Origin: Lolium rigidum
Taxonomy: Eukaryota; Streptophyta; Magnoliopsida; Poales; Poaceae
Direction: 5' to 3'
DNA length: 64,000 bases
Assembly: GCF_022539505.1 (NCBI RefSeq)
Contig: NC_061514.1
Location: forward strand, 253,196,124-253,260,123
The notes under the pieces are model-generated. The model ran no database searches. It was not told the DNA's origin and saw only the letters and a program-made list of their open reading frames with translations. Positions 22,846 through 32,964 of the stretch are shown in pieces (the first letter of the stretch is position 1; every line of letters begins with the position of its first letter). A program made the translations under genes and the position numbers.

Positions 22846-22965
22846 TAGTATTCTTGTCCCGCACGATTGCCGATAAAACCGGTGAAATCGGTGTCTTCCT
22901 GAGCATGTTGCGAATCTCAAAAATGTCCTCGACAGCTTCTCGGCGGCCACTGGTCTCGTCATCAA
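22846..22965 (+). mobile_element. LINE-F, segment 1 (reverse transcriptase)
   Basis: The end of this segment reads EHVANLKNVLDSF then SAATGLVIN, the block that follows YADD in plant L1 reverse transcriptases. Upstream, IADKT sits where YADDT is expected. The next residues of the block (FHKSTFVPI) are found 1.9 kb away at 24878, after the Helitron. The segment starts just after AAAAAAATCTG (22835-22845), which recurs at the LINE 3' end. Confidence 0.72.
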
Positions 22966-23683
22966 TCTATCTATTATATACTAAAAGCAAAATACGGATG
23001 TTTAAATAGAGACACCACGTTAATCCACATCATCCTGATTATTGTGGTTGTTAGATCTATAATTTACGGTGAAGATTTAAAGATAACAAAGGTTACGTAA
23101 AATCGTGGTTGGCATGAAGCGGTCAAAGATGTCACGTATGGGGAGTTCTTTCTTTAGGAAACTGCCACGTACAACACAAAATTTGGCCAGAAAAAAAAAG
23201 TGTCGGAGATCTAGCAGGCCACGAACTAACAAGAAATACCCAAACTTCCATACGTGAAGCAATCAAACAGATAGGTTCTAACTTTAAAAAGGAAACAATA
23301 AAAAAGAGAAAAAACTAGATAATGCGTGCATCACTAGGACACTATCTACAATGTCAAGAAACAAAGGAACTCTGTCACGTACCGGCCGATTACTAGAAAT
23401 TAGGTACATGCATGCAAATAATATAATAATGTCTACTGCTTTACGTACCATCAAACAAACTTGGCAAGTATTTTTTTCGCGGCAAGAAAATAATGAAATA
23501 ATGTCTTCTGCTTTTCACAATTTTTTGCAACAAGAAAATAAACTTTTTATTTTTTTATACCAATCACACTGAAGCTCGGGAGCCAAAATAAAACTTCCCA
23601 ATATATCTATTAACACATCTATATTTTAATACTGTGATATTACTAAGACTGTTGTATTTTTTGCAAGATTGTACATAAACCAC

Positions 23684-24773
23684 TTTTATGTTATGAAAAT
23701 ATTATTAAAAAAACATAAACCACTACCATATGATTTCTCTAGCATTTAAAAAAAGAATAAGATTTTTTCATCATTTTTGAAAAATACGTGATTTTAAAAT
23801 TTCAAAACTAGGACCCGGTCGGCTAGACGGCCGCCGATCGGCACACTGGCTGCCGACCAAGGTGTTCATTTGATGCATATGGTATTGCTTCACGTCGCTT
23901 TCATGCATACGGTATAATGGCTGACAGGCCTCACGGATGGTCGGCCACCAGCTATCGGTCGGCGTCAGGTCGACCGACAGTCCTAGATTCGTAAATTTTT
24001 GAAATCACGTATTATGTGTAAAAAAAATCAAAAAGGAATTATTTAAAAACATCGCAATTCCCTAAGAGATAATTTCATTTTCCTTTGTTAATTGTTTGCA
24101 ACATACTAATGTATTAATTTACAAAATAGAGATAAAATTAACCAGTACCAATGTATGTATTTTGTAAAATAATTTCGCAAAGAGCTGCTGACCACCTACA
24201 CCAGAGAACATACCCCAGTTGATGTAAAAGCCTCCTAGATTGTAGCTTAGTTTGTCGGTGTCCCAGCTCCAGCTTTTTATGTTATGAAAATATTACTAAG
24301 AAAACATAAACCACTACCATCCGATTTCTCTAGCATTTAAAAAAAAGAATAAGATTTTTTTCATCATTTTTGAAAAAATACGTGATTTTAAAATTTCAAA
24401 ACTATGACCCGGTCGGCTAGACGGCCATCGATCGGCACACTGGCTGCCGACCAAGGTGCTGGTTTGTTGCATACGGTATTGCTTCACGTTGTCATGCATA
24501 CAGTATAATGGCTGACAGGCCTCACGGCTGGTCGACCACCAGCTGTCGGTCCGTCTGGTTGGCCGACAGAGTTCTAGATTCGTAAATTTTTGAAATCACG
24601 TATCATGTGTAAAAAAATTCAAAAAAGAAATTATTTAAAAACATCGCATCTCTCTAAGAGATATTTCATTTTCCTTTGTTAATTGTTTGCAACATACTAA
24701 TGTATTAATTTACAAAATAGAGATTAAAGTTAACCAGTACCAATGTATGTATTTTGTAAAATAATTTCGCAAT
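23684..24773. repeat. Tandem duplication inside the Helitron
   Basis: About 495 bases at 23684-24179 recur at 24275-24773 with scattered differences, giving a period near 591 bases with the 95-base spacer (24180-24274) present once. Each copy contains a GC-rich core with GGTCGGC/GCCGACC words flanked by AT-rich DNA. Confidence 0.9.
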
Positions 24774-24846
24774 GAAGGAGATAAATAGAAGGAAAAAAGG
24801 TTTAAATAAATTAAAATTATTTTTAACATTTTTCACTATAGATGAT

Positions 24847-24866
24847 GCCCTCGCATTTGCGAGGGC
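24847..24866 (+). promoter_or_regulatory. Helitron 3' hairpin
   Basis: GCCCTCGCA, loop TT, TGCGAGGGC: a perfect 9-bp stem seven bases before CTAG, the expected termination signal for rolling-circle transposition. Confidence 0.92.
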
Positions 24867-24877
24867 CACCTCGCTAG

Positions 24878-26198
24878 TTTCCATAAAAGCACCTTCGTTC
24901 CCATCAAGACGACCAAGCCACGACCCTCACCATGGCCCGTGCCTTTGGATGTGTCGTCTCCTCCTTTCCCCAGACTTACCTTGGGCTCCCCCTTTCTACC
25001 TATAAGCTTAGGCCCTCCGACTTTGCCCCCATCATTCAGAAAAGTGACATGCGCCTCTCGGGGTGGCGAGCCGGTGTCTGCCCATTGGGGTCCGCCTTAT
25101 CCTCGTCAATTCCGTCCTCACCGCCATGATTGCTCATGCCATGGCTGTTGGGCTCCTCCCCACTGGAGTCATTGAGGCTATTGACAAACGTTGACGTGCT
25201 TTCCTTTGGACTGGCGAGGAAACTTGTCATGGAGGTATCTGCAAAGTTGCCTGGGATGATGTATGTGTTCCAAAAAACCGTGGAGGGTGTTCTCTCCATC
25301 CACACCCAAAACTCAGCCCTCCTGACAAAAATCCTCACAAAACTCCACTCTGACACCTTGCTCCCTGGGCCTCCTGGTTTCGACGCTGGTACGGCTGGAA
25401 TGACACGAGGGATCTTGGGGACTCCCATCATCTCGACACCCCTGTCTGGAAAGACATTGTGGCCAGGCTTAGTAACTTCCGTGCCATCACCAAGGTCTCC
25501 GTTTCCAACGGGACCTCCACTTCCTTCTGGGCTGACCTTTGGATTGGGGCTACCCCCCAGGACCGCTTCCCAGATCTTTTCTCTCACTCCACCCATCCTA
25601 ACATCAATGTCGTTGCTGCTCTAGCACCCGACTTCCGCAACACCCAGGGACCGCGCCTCTCGCTGGCTGCAGAGACCGACCTGCGTACCCTTGCCAACGA
25701 GCTTAGCTCCGTGACCCTGCGGCATGATACCCCGGACACTCGTTGGGACCGCCTCGCTAACAAAAACCTCTCGAACAAATGTGTCTATACCAATTCTTTC
25801 AGGCATCTAAGAATCGAGGAGTGCTGCCCCTCTCAAGTGCAAAGTCTTCTGCTGGCTTGCCTGGAAGAAGCGTCTCCCCACTAATGAGCGGCGTTTCCGG
25901 CACCAACTCGGCAACACCGCTGCTTGTCTCTCCTGCTCTCAAAATGAAGATGTGGACCACCTCCTGCTGATGTGCCCCCAAGCTCGGGAGATCTGGAGGT
26001 TCTTCTTCCCAGACTTCGATACCGGGGGACCCTCCAACCTCAACGACCTTTGGATGACAAAGTGCAGAAATTTCGAGGAAACCACCGTCACCACCGCCAT
26101 CTCCTGGAACATCTGGAAGCGAAGGAATGCCCGGACTTTCAACGATACCATTGAAGATGTCACTCTTGTATCCCGTAGATGCATTGAAGACATCAGGC
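24878..26198 (+). mobile_element. LINE-F, segment 2 (end of reverse transcriptase, zf-RVT)
   Basis: Continues directly from segment 1: FHKSTFVPI, FPQTYLGLPLSTYKL, then, across several frameshifts and stops, DTPVWKDIVARLSNFRAI and a zf-RVT finger CLSCSQNEDVDHLLLMCPQA near 25930-25990. It ends in CIEDIRL at 26198, where Gypsy element E starts. The frame continues beyond E at 34133 (WAHRCNT). The ORF2 is a pseudogene. Confidence 0.82.
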
Positions 26199-27357
26199 TG
26201 TTATCACCAGAATTTGACCGGATCAGAGGTGGGCCGGGATTAAGATGGGCTTGAAGAATATACACGGAAGAAATACATGAATCGGCCTTGTATACAAAGT
26301 TTGGGCTAGTTTGCCCGTGTATCTGTAAATATAGTAGGATACGTGTCGGTTAGATAGAATTTGGCTCGTGCACGGTTGGGATTATTCCCACGTTAGAAAG
26401 TCTACGGACTATAAATATGTATCTAGGGTTATTGAGAAAAACAACAATCACGTTCATCACAAACCAATCTAGGCGCATCGCCAACCCCTTGTTTCGAGGG
26501 TTTCTTCCGGGTAAGCATCATGCTGCCTAGATCGTATCTTGCGATCTAGGCAGTACACGTTTATTCGTTGTTCATGCGTTGCTCGTGCTGAAGCCTTGTT
26601 GATGGCGAGCAACGTAGTTATCATAGATGTGTTAGGGTTAGCATTGTTTCATCGTATCATATGCTTTCGTCCATGCAACCCTTAGACGTCTAGCCGCCCT
26701 TACGCCTATCTTAGGTGTAAGGGCGGCACCTCGCTTGATCATTATTTAGTAGATTCGATCCGTTATGATTGCTCCTTGTTCTTCAAAGATTAGTTTAATA
26801 TCTGCATAGTTAGGCCTTACAAACGGGTTGAAGGATCCAGTGGCACGTAGGGTGTGGTTTGCTAGCCCTAGATAAGATGTTCCGGGGATCAACTTCATGT
26901 TGGTTTTTAGGCCTTGTCTAGGGTCGGTTTATTATCACCGTGCGTGGCCGCCAGGCTCAATCACGCGTAGGATGTTCCGATTATGTGGTGAAAACCCTAA
27001 ATCGTCGTAGGTCGTTTTAGCCACATATTGATCAAGCAGGACCACCATGTGTTCGTATACCTCATACGGATCATGGGTGGATCGGCTCCTTGAGCCGATT
27101 CACAGGACAACCTGAGAGCCGATCGAGGCTCGTATTTAATGTTTACGTGTATGCCATGCAGGAAACTAAGCGAAGCAAATCCATCACCTTCCTGACCGGG
27201 TATAGGTCAGGTGGCACGCCCTTGCACCATCATCGGACGTGCGTGCCGAGTCTTTGCGGGCCGTCGCTCGAGGGACCAGGGCCAGCCGCAGTCCCGGGAG
27301 CCTCCCGGCTCTCTCGTGTTGCCCGTCGCTGCTCGCCGGTGGGTTTCGACCGCAACA
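26199..27357 (+). repeat. 5' LTR of element E
   Basis: 1159 bases. A TATA box, CTATAAATA, is at 26409-26417. Downstream, in the presumed transcribed part, lie two strong hairpins (26523-26553 and 26693-26727). Confidence 0.92.
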
Positions 27358-27359
27358 CA

Positions 27360-27380
27360 TTTCGGCACGCCCGGTGGGAC
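27360..27380 (+). promoter_or_regulatory. Primer binding site region of element E
   Basis: Two to four bases inside the LTR end the sequence reads TTCGGCACGCCCGGTGGGAC, the position and GC-rich character expected for a tRNA complement. The tRNA was not identified. Confidence 0.6.
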
Positions 27381-29680
27381 AGTCTTCGACATCAACCGCA
27401 TCGCCATCCGCATCTGAGTTGGCGGAAGGTACTCCGATCACGTACGAAGATCCGACCGAGGAGCTCAAGAAGAAGTATGACGAGGTCAAAGCTATCCTCG
27501 AAGCCGACCTCATCGGCTCTTTCCGGAGAACCCGCTCTCACGGCATCGGGTGGAAAGGATTCTCGCCCGAAGGCGCGCTCGATGGAGTGGACCTGTCCGC
27601 CCTTCGAGAAGAACGCACCAGGTCTCTGCGTCAGGAGATTAATTTCATGGTGGCTCATTCGCTGCACCGCCATTCCGAGAGCCTGGTGAACACTTTGGAG
27701 CGTGTCGCCCTACGGGTGATCCAGGAAATCATGAGGCATCAACACTCTCCGTCAGGACCTGCTCTAGGGACTCACCAAGGTGAGATACCACTCCAGTCCC
27801 GACCGCCGCTGCCGTTTGCATTGGCAGCACCAGAAATGCCGAGTTCACCGGCATTCGTCGTCTACAAGATCGGTGGTGACCCTAGTGATTACCAGTTCTT
27901 GTATGAGGCGCCTAAGGAGATCCCTCACGGATACACGTGCACATACGTGCCGGACTCGATAGCATCGGGCACTCACGAACCGAGACCGCAACGAGTAGGG
28001 ACTTCCGGAACAGCGAGGAGGAACTTCGGGAACGGATCTTGAGAAGCAGACGTGGCTAGCTAAGTATGCCACTCCGACAAACCTTCAGAGCTCAACTCCT
28101 GCAGTTGGCTCAGAGCTTGAGAAGCAAGCGTGGCTGGCTAAGTATGCCGCTCCAGCGAATCTTCAGAGCTCGACCGCACCGCGGATCAGATCAGTACAAT
28201 CTTGAGAGACCAGTTCGGCATGGTGCCGAAAAGGAGGGCAATCGGCTATTCCAAGCCGTACCCCAACGAGTACGATTTGATCCCACTATCACCCAAATAT
28301 CGGCTCCCTGAATTCTCCAAGTTTAGTGGATCAGATGGCTCCAACTCAATCGAGCATGTGAGCCGATATTTGGCACAGCTGGGCACGATCTCAGCATCAG
28401 ATGAGCTACGTGTGAGGTTCTTCGCACGGTCCCTCACGGGATCGGCTTTCGGGTGGTACACATCGCTGCCACCGGACTCAATCCGGACTTGGAAGCAGTT
28501 GGAAGAACAGTTCCATATGCGGTATCACTCGAAGCTTCCGAGGCTGGCATTGCCGATCTAGCACAAGTACGACGAAGCGCGGAGAAACGGTGTCGGAATA
28601 CATCCGGCGCTTCAGGACCGTTAGGAACCGATGCTATTCGGCTCGTGTGACTGAAATGGAAGCAGTCGAGTTGGCGGTGGTGGGTCTCGCATCACCGATC
28701 AAGGATGTGGCCTCCCAAGCAGACTACTCTTCGCTGGCGCATATGGTGCAGAAGCTGTCATTATATGAACAGCGCCACCCAGAGGTATACCAGGATAAAT
28801 TCAAGCGTGCGGTGGTCCCGGTTGAGGCGAGATGAAGATGAAGGCTCTGCGGGAGATCAAGAGGTAGCAGTGGCTGAATGGACTCGGGGCAAGCCCCGTG
28901 TCCTGCAAATGGGTTAAGCCACAAGGTCCTCCAAGAGGGTTTGACTTCGACGTGACCAAGGCTGAGCAAATTTTCGACCTCTTACTTAAGGAGAAGCAGC
29001 TAAAGGTACCCGAAGGCCACAAGATCCCCACGGCTCGGGAGCTGAACGGAAAGCCATACTGCAAGTGGCATAACACGTTCACCCATGCCACCAACGACTG
29101 CAGGGTGTGGCGTCGGCGGATCCAAATGGCGATAGAACAAGGGCGTCTAATTTTCAGCCAGTACGCCATGAAAGTCGACACACACCCCTTCCCCGCCGTT
29201 AACATGGTGGAGTGCACTTACCCTGGGAGGTGCCAGCCAGGTTCCTCGTTCAACATCAACATGGTAGGACCTGGGCACCACCCTGGTAAGGACGGAGACG
29301 AGGGCAGCTGCTCTCATAGCAGGGACACAGAGGTGGCCGTTCCACGCGATCGGCTCCGGCACGATGGCAAGCGCTACATCACAGAGGGAGAAGTAAAGAA
29401 TGTGAGATATCAGCGACCTCTCTCTGATCACCTCCTCAACAAATACGTGAGTCAATACGACCAACGCCGACGATACGACAACGAAAAGATCGTCCGGCTA
29501 GGGACGCCGGGAGACATCGTCGGCATGATCGCGACGAGGAGAGATATGAGCGCCACGCCAAGGAAAAGTCAAGAGAGCAAGACGACGTGGATAGGCACTC
29601 GGACCTGTCCCTTCTTCGGACACTCGCTGGGATTCGGGAATGAGCCGATTGCCTACAATCGGCAACGCGCCGTAATGTAG
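27381..29680 (+). pseudogene. gag of element E, frameshifted
   Basis: Open segments to 28042, 28202-28561, 28590-28835 and 28898-29680 are in different frames but collinear. The first has EDPTEELKKKYDEVKAILEA. The Gag core has LPEFSKFSGSDGSNSIEHV, FARSLTGSAFGWYTSLPPDS and WKQLEEQFHMRYHS. The third has EYIRRFRTVRNRCY and the last GKPYCKWHNTFTHATNDC, a zinc-binding region. A 78-bp in-frame tandem duplication lies at 28038-28193. Three or more frame changes make it non-functional as assembled. Gag would build the particle shell. Confidence 0.8.
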
Positions 29681-29706
29681 ACGAGAAGAAGAAGGATGCA
29701 GCTAAC

Positions 29707-30705
29707 GTGTCCGTGTTCAAACGCCTAGGGCCTCTCCCGCCTCGGAACAAGCACGCTGGGTCCTCTCGGGTGGAAGATCTCGAGGAATTAGAAGACGATG
29801 ATGAAGAAGAAGAAGATAAGTACCACCGGCCAAGGTGGTGCCCTGATGGACTCAGCCGTTCCCAAAAGCGTAGGGTTCAGCGACTACGTGATTTGGAGGA
29901 AGCCGAAAGGCTATACCTCCACACGTTAAGGAAGGCGCGGCCTGATCTGGCCGCGAAAATTCAGCGAACTCTGGACGAAGAAGGTCGGCCACAAAAGAAA
30001 GAGTGGCGCCCCAGACAAAGGAAAGCCGATGATGAGACATCGGCTGGCACAAACATGGTGTTCATCCTTCCGGCGGAGTTTAGTGCTCCAGGATTAGACG
30101 AAGCACCTGTGGCACAACTTGACTGCGGCCCACGGCCAGTTATCTTCGAGAAGCCACGAGAAAGAAGCTACAGACACCTGAAGGCCCTGTATTTGCGAGG
30201 TTATATCAATGGGCAGCCTGTCAACAAGATGCTGGTGGACACCGGAGCGGCAGTCAACATTATGCCATACTCCATGCTACGTCGGTTGGGACGCTCTAGC
30301 TCGGATCTGATCAAGACCAACGTTACACTGAGCGATTTCAACGGCCAAGCATCTGAAGCACAAGGTGTTATGAACGTGGATCTGACCGTAGGAAGAAAAA
30401 CCATCCCTACGACGTTCTTTATTGTCGATAGCAAGAGCACCTATGCTTTCCTGCTAGGGAGAGATTGGATCCACGCCAACTGTTGCACTCCATCCACGAT
30501 GCACCAATGTTTAATACAGTGGGATGGAGATGAAGTAGAGGTCATCCAAGCAGATGACTCAGCCGAGATTTCAACGGCTGGCATGAACGTTTGGGAGACG
30601 ACAGGCCAAGAGCCACTCTCAGGCATCACTTTGGATGACTGCGAGCGCATCGATGTGACGAAGGACGGGGTGAGGCTGGTCTTATCCACCGGCCTGACCG
30701 TGTAA
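29707..30705 (+). CDS. Aspartic protease region of element E
   Basis: A 332-residue open frame. The first part is acidic (ELEDDDEEEEDKYHRPRW) and then basic with helical heptads; the second half is a retropepsin domain with MLVDTGAAVNIMPYS (canonical DTG) near residues 171-185 and YAFLLGRDWIHA near residue 245. It ends at a stop with no polymerase frame after it. Unlike elements A, B and C this copy keeps the DTG triad. Its role would be Gag maturation in the element's particles. Confidence 0.8.
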   Translation: MSVFKRLGPLPPRNKHAGSSRVEDLEELEDDDEEEEDKYHRPRWCPDGLSRSQKRRVQRLRDLEEAERLYLHTLRKARPDLAAKIQRTLDEEGRPQKKEWRPRQRKADDETSAGTNMVFILPAEFSAPGLDEAPVAQLDCGPRPVIFEKPRERSYRHLKALYLRGYINGQPVNKMLVDTGAAVNIMPYSMLRRLGRSSSDLIKTNVTLSDFNGQASEAQGVMNVDLTVGRKTIPTTFFIVDSKSTYAFLLGRDWIHANCCTPSTMHQCLIQWDGDEVEVIQADDSAEISTAGMNVWETTGQEPLSGITLDDCERIDVTKDGVRLVLSTGLTV

Positions 30706-31239
30706 CAAGAGCAAAATCTATGGACGAATGTGGCAAGGCCGATCCTTGTGATCGGCCCCAAAACAGAAAAAGGGATAATCTTGTCTCAAGCATGTCACGT
30801 AGTTATACTGAAGCAAGACCAAGATGTAAACCTTCATTGAACAATTCAATCAACATGGAGGCCGATTCCGAGCAATCGGCCAAAATTATCCTCACCATAC
30901 GTTCGCCCGTGTTCAACGTCGATCCAACGGGCGGCGGAAAGCGGAGATACGGGTTTACGTCGGCCGATGAGCTGGAAGAAGTCAATATTGGTCCGGACGG
31001 AGCCGATGTTCAAGTACAGTGCCTTGGCTAACTACAGAGCCGATATCTGCAGTTACCTGACAGATTCGGCTCGGGGGGCACCTAATCAGATGAACATGTG
31101 TGATACATGTGCAGTGAAATATTGGGGGCCGATAGAAAATCGGCCAGTAAAAAAAATTTCATGATGTACAGCCGATGCACAGCCATCGACTCTAGTACAA
31201 ATTACACAGGATCTACCAGCTGCGTGTTCAAGGCGCGGA

Positions 31240-31823
31240 TTTCGACCAAGTCGGTCTTCAGTTCAGCTTCGAGGCCTTCTGCTCCCTCGAGGGAGTGAAC
31301 GACGAGAGCTTCCTCAGCTTCAATGAGCTGTTTTGTTGCCCGATCCAAGGCAGCAAATGGAGAGGCTTGCGGTTCCTGGCGGGCTCTCTTGATGCATCGG
31401 CTCTCTGTTCGTAGGCTGCCCTGCCCCGCTCTGATGGGAGTTTGGGAAACGGCAGGTTCAGTGGCTGACCTTTTCTTGGAAGCCGACGGTGGCAGGTCTG
31501 GCTGGTTCTGCGTGGTGGTTTTCCCAGAATTGCCCGAGCTCGAATCCCTTCGACTGGACTGTGTGTCCTCACTAGAGTTTTCTACAGTAAATGTTTGTAG
31601 AAGAGATACAAGTGTGCTGCAGAAGCCTAGAAGGATGAATGGAATCAGCCAAAGCGCGGGCGAAACTTACGTGCGACCCTTCTTCCCCTGGGGTAGGGCT
31701 TTGGTGTTTCAGAGTCTTCCTGGCAGCCACTTGCCTCACCGCTGTTCTCGCCTTGACTGAGCCTCGGGGGGCAGCTGACCTAGTGGACACTCTGCTTTTT
31801 GAAGCCGATTCAGGTGTCGTCGG
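31240..31823 (-). other. Possible spliced antisense exons in element E
   Basis: On the minus strand 31823-31671 is open for 51 codons (ESASKSRVSTRSAAPRGSVK, KHQSPTPGEEGSH). It follows an AG and ends at GTCGCAC/GTAAGT, a good donor. After TTTACTGTAG (31582) another open segment contains ASKKRSATEPAVSQTPIRAG and ALDRATKQLIEAEEALVVHS and stops near 31240. The frames differ by one base across the intron as drawn, so the unit is either slightly wrong or decayed. It may belong with the acidic ORF upstream. Confidence 0.4.
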
Positions 31824-32237
31824 CTAGCTCTGCATCACGACCCTCTTCAAAGGGTCTGGACCGTCCTGTTGCTACAAGGAGATGAAGGGACGTCATCGGC
31901 AAAGATATCTAATCTGAAGGAGACTGGATTTTCAAAAACAGCCGATGAACAGCCAACCGACTTTGGAGTTGCAAAGTATTATGGTCAGATATTAAAATAC
32001 AGTCTGAATTTGGAGTCTGGCCTCATGGGCGTTTGGGGAGAAAAGTCCGATACATTGCTATCGGTTCTTAGTGCGGCAAATGGAAGACTTGAAATTGGAT
32101 AAATGGAGAGTCAAATTGGAAGAACAATTCTTATTGATTCAAAGGAACGGCTTTGCAAGAAAGAGCCGATGGCTCTCAAAAGGATCATCCGATGCCTAAT
32201 GCACTACTACTACTAGTCCTATGCTGCTAGTCCTAGT

Positions 32238-32681
32238 CTAAGGGCCGTTGCTGCCCTCGTCGGTGCTGTCGTGGCTGCCATCGGCGTTGCTACCAGCGGG
32301 CTCCTCGTCGCTGTCGTAACCTTCGGCAGGGGCCCCGTACTCCTCCTCGTCATCATCATCATCGTCATCATCATCCGACCCGGCACGGAAGCGCTTCATC
32401 GGCGAGTACTCGTCGGAGGAGGTGTCCTCCTCCACTTCTTCATCTTCCTCATCGGAAGAGATGTCTTCGCCCCAGAGAGCATCATCGTCGTCCTCCTCCT
32501 CCGAATCCACATCAATGAGGAACTGGAGGTCGTCCTCCCCATCGGTCAGGGGTAAGTCACCATCTGACCCGACGAGGGCCTCGGGTGGGCCATCTGGCAC
32601 ATAGTCAAATTCCCACTCTTGCTCGCTCGAGGAAGAAGATTGGAAAGAGAGGCCTGATGAAACGGAGGAAGACGAAGACAT
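32238..32681 (-). CDS. Antisense acidic ORF of element E (147 aa)
   Basis: The minus strand, opposite to gag, encodes MSSSSSVSSGLSFQSSSSSE, then EWEFDYVPDGPPEALVGSDG, and long Asp/Glu/Ser runs (SDDDDDDDDDEEEYGAPA). The frame is uninterrupted despite frameshifts in sense gag, and a TTATTTAA motif lies about 80 bases upstream of the ATG (near 32762), a plausible promoter. Antisense ORFs are known from some plant LTR retrotransposons such as maize Grande. Function is unknown; the composition suggests a disordered acidic protein that could bind basic proteins such as Gag or histones (inference). Confidence 0.6.
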   Translation of the reverse strand: MSSSSSVSSGLSFQSSSSSEQEWEFDYVPDGPPEALVGSDGDLPLTDGEDDLQFLIDVDSEEEDDDDALWGEDISSDEEDEEVEEDTSSDEYSPMKRFRAGSDDDDDDDDDEEEYGAPAEGYDSDEEPAGSNADGSHDSTDEGSNGP

Positions 32682-32964
32682 TGCGCTTGGGAAAGAGGGT
32701 TTTTTGGTGCCGATGGTTGGAACAGAACAAGGAGATGAAGAGGCGAGCCGTTCGGCACAGTTAAATAAGGGGGATATAGTGGAAATTTAATGCCACTGCG
32801 GTTTCCGAGGAAGTGATGTTAAAGCTATCAAATCTTGCAGAGAAGTTGATAAGGCAAGACATCATGATGAAGGATACTGCGACGGTTCTGCTCTGTAACG
32901 ACATGACCCGACGAAGGAAAATCGAGTGTTTTTGGAATTATCATTTCCAAAACCAGGGGGCATG

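Larger units (their letters stand above)
22966..24877 (+). mobile_element. Helitron, non-autonomous
   Basis: The 5' end is TCTATCTATTATATACTAAA after an A. The 3' end is CTAG (24874-24877) before a T, preceded by a 9-bp-stem hairpin (24847-24866) seven bases upstream. The A/T target and the TC...CTAG ends define a Helitron. The host confirms the borders: joining 22965 to 24878 restores the LINE frame VINFHKSTF. No Rep/helicase ORF is present, so it depended on an autonomous partner for rolling-circle transposition. The interior is AT-rich with a large tandem duplication. Confidence 0.92.
30706..32964 (+). other. Non-coding (sense) 3' domain of element E
   Basis: No sense ORFs of note. The hexamer GCCGAT and its complement ATCGGC recur often, some as inverted pairs (30739-30757, 31128-31147). 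The minus strand carries an acidic ORF at 32238-32681 and open exon-like segments at 31240-31823. A polypurine tract, CCAGGGGGCA, is at 32954-32963, next to the 3' LTR. Confidence 0.6.

Noticed and set aside
23800..24560. Repeated GGTCGGC/GCCGACC words considered as a CRISPR-like or integron array
   Set aside because: Only two large copies in a plant Helitron; no regular spacers.
32271..32555. 94-aa plus-strand hydrophobic ORF in element E
   Set aside because: It is the complement of the acidic antisense ORF; Asp/Glu codons read as Ile/Val/Leu on the other strand.
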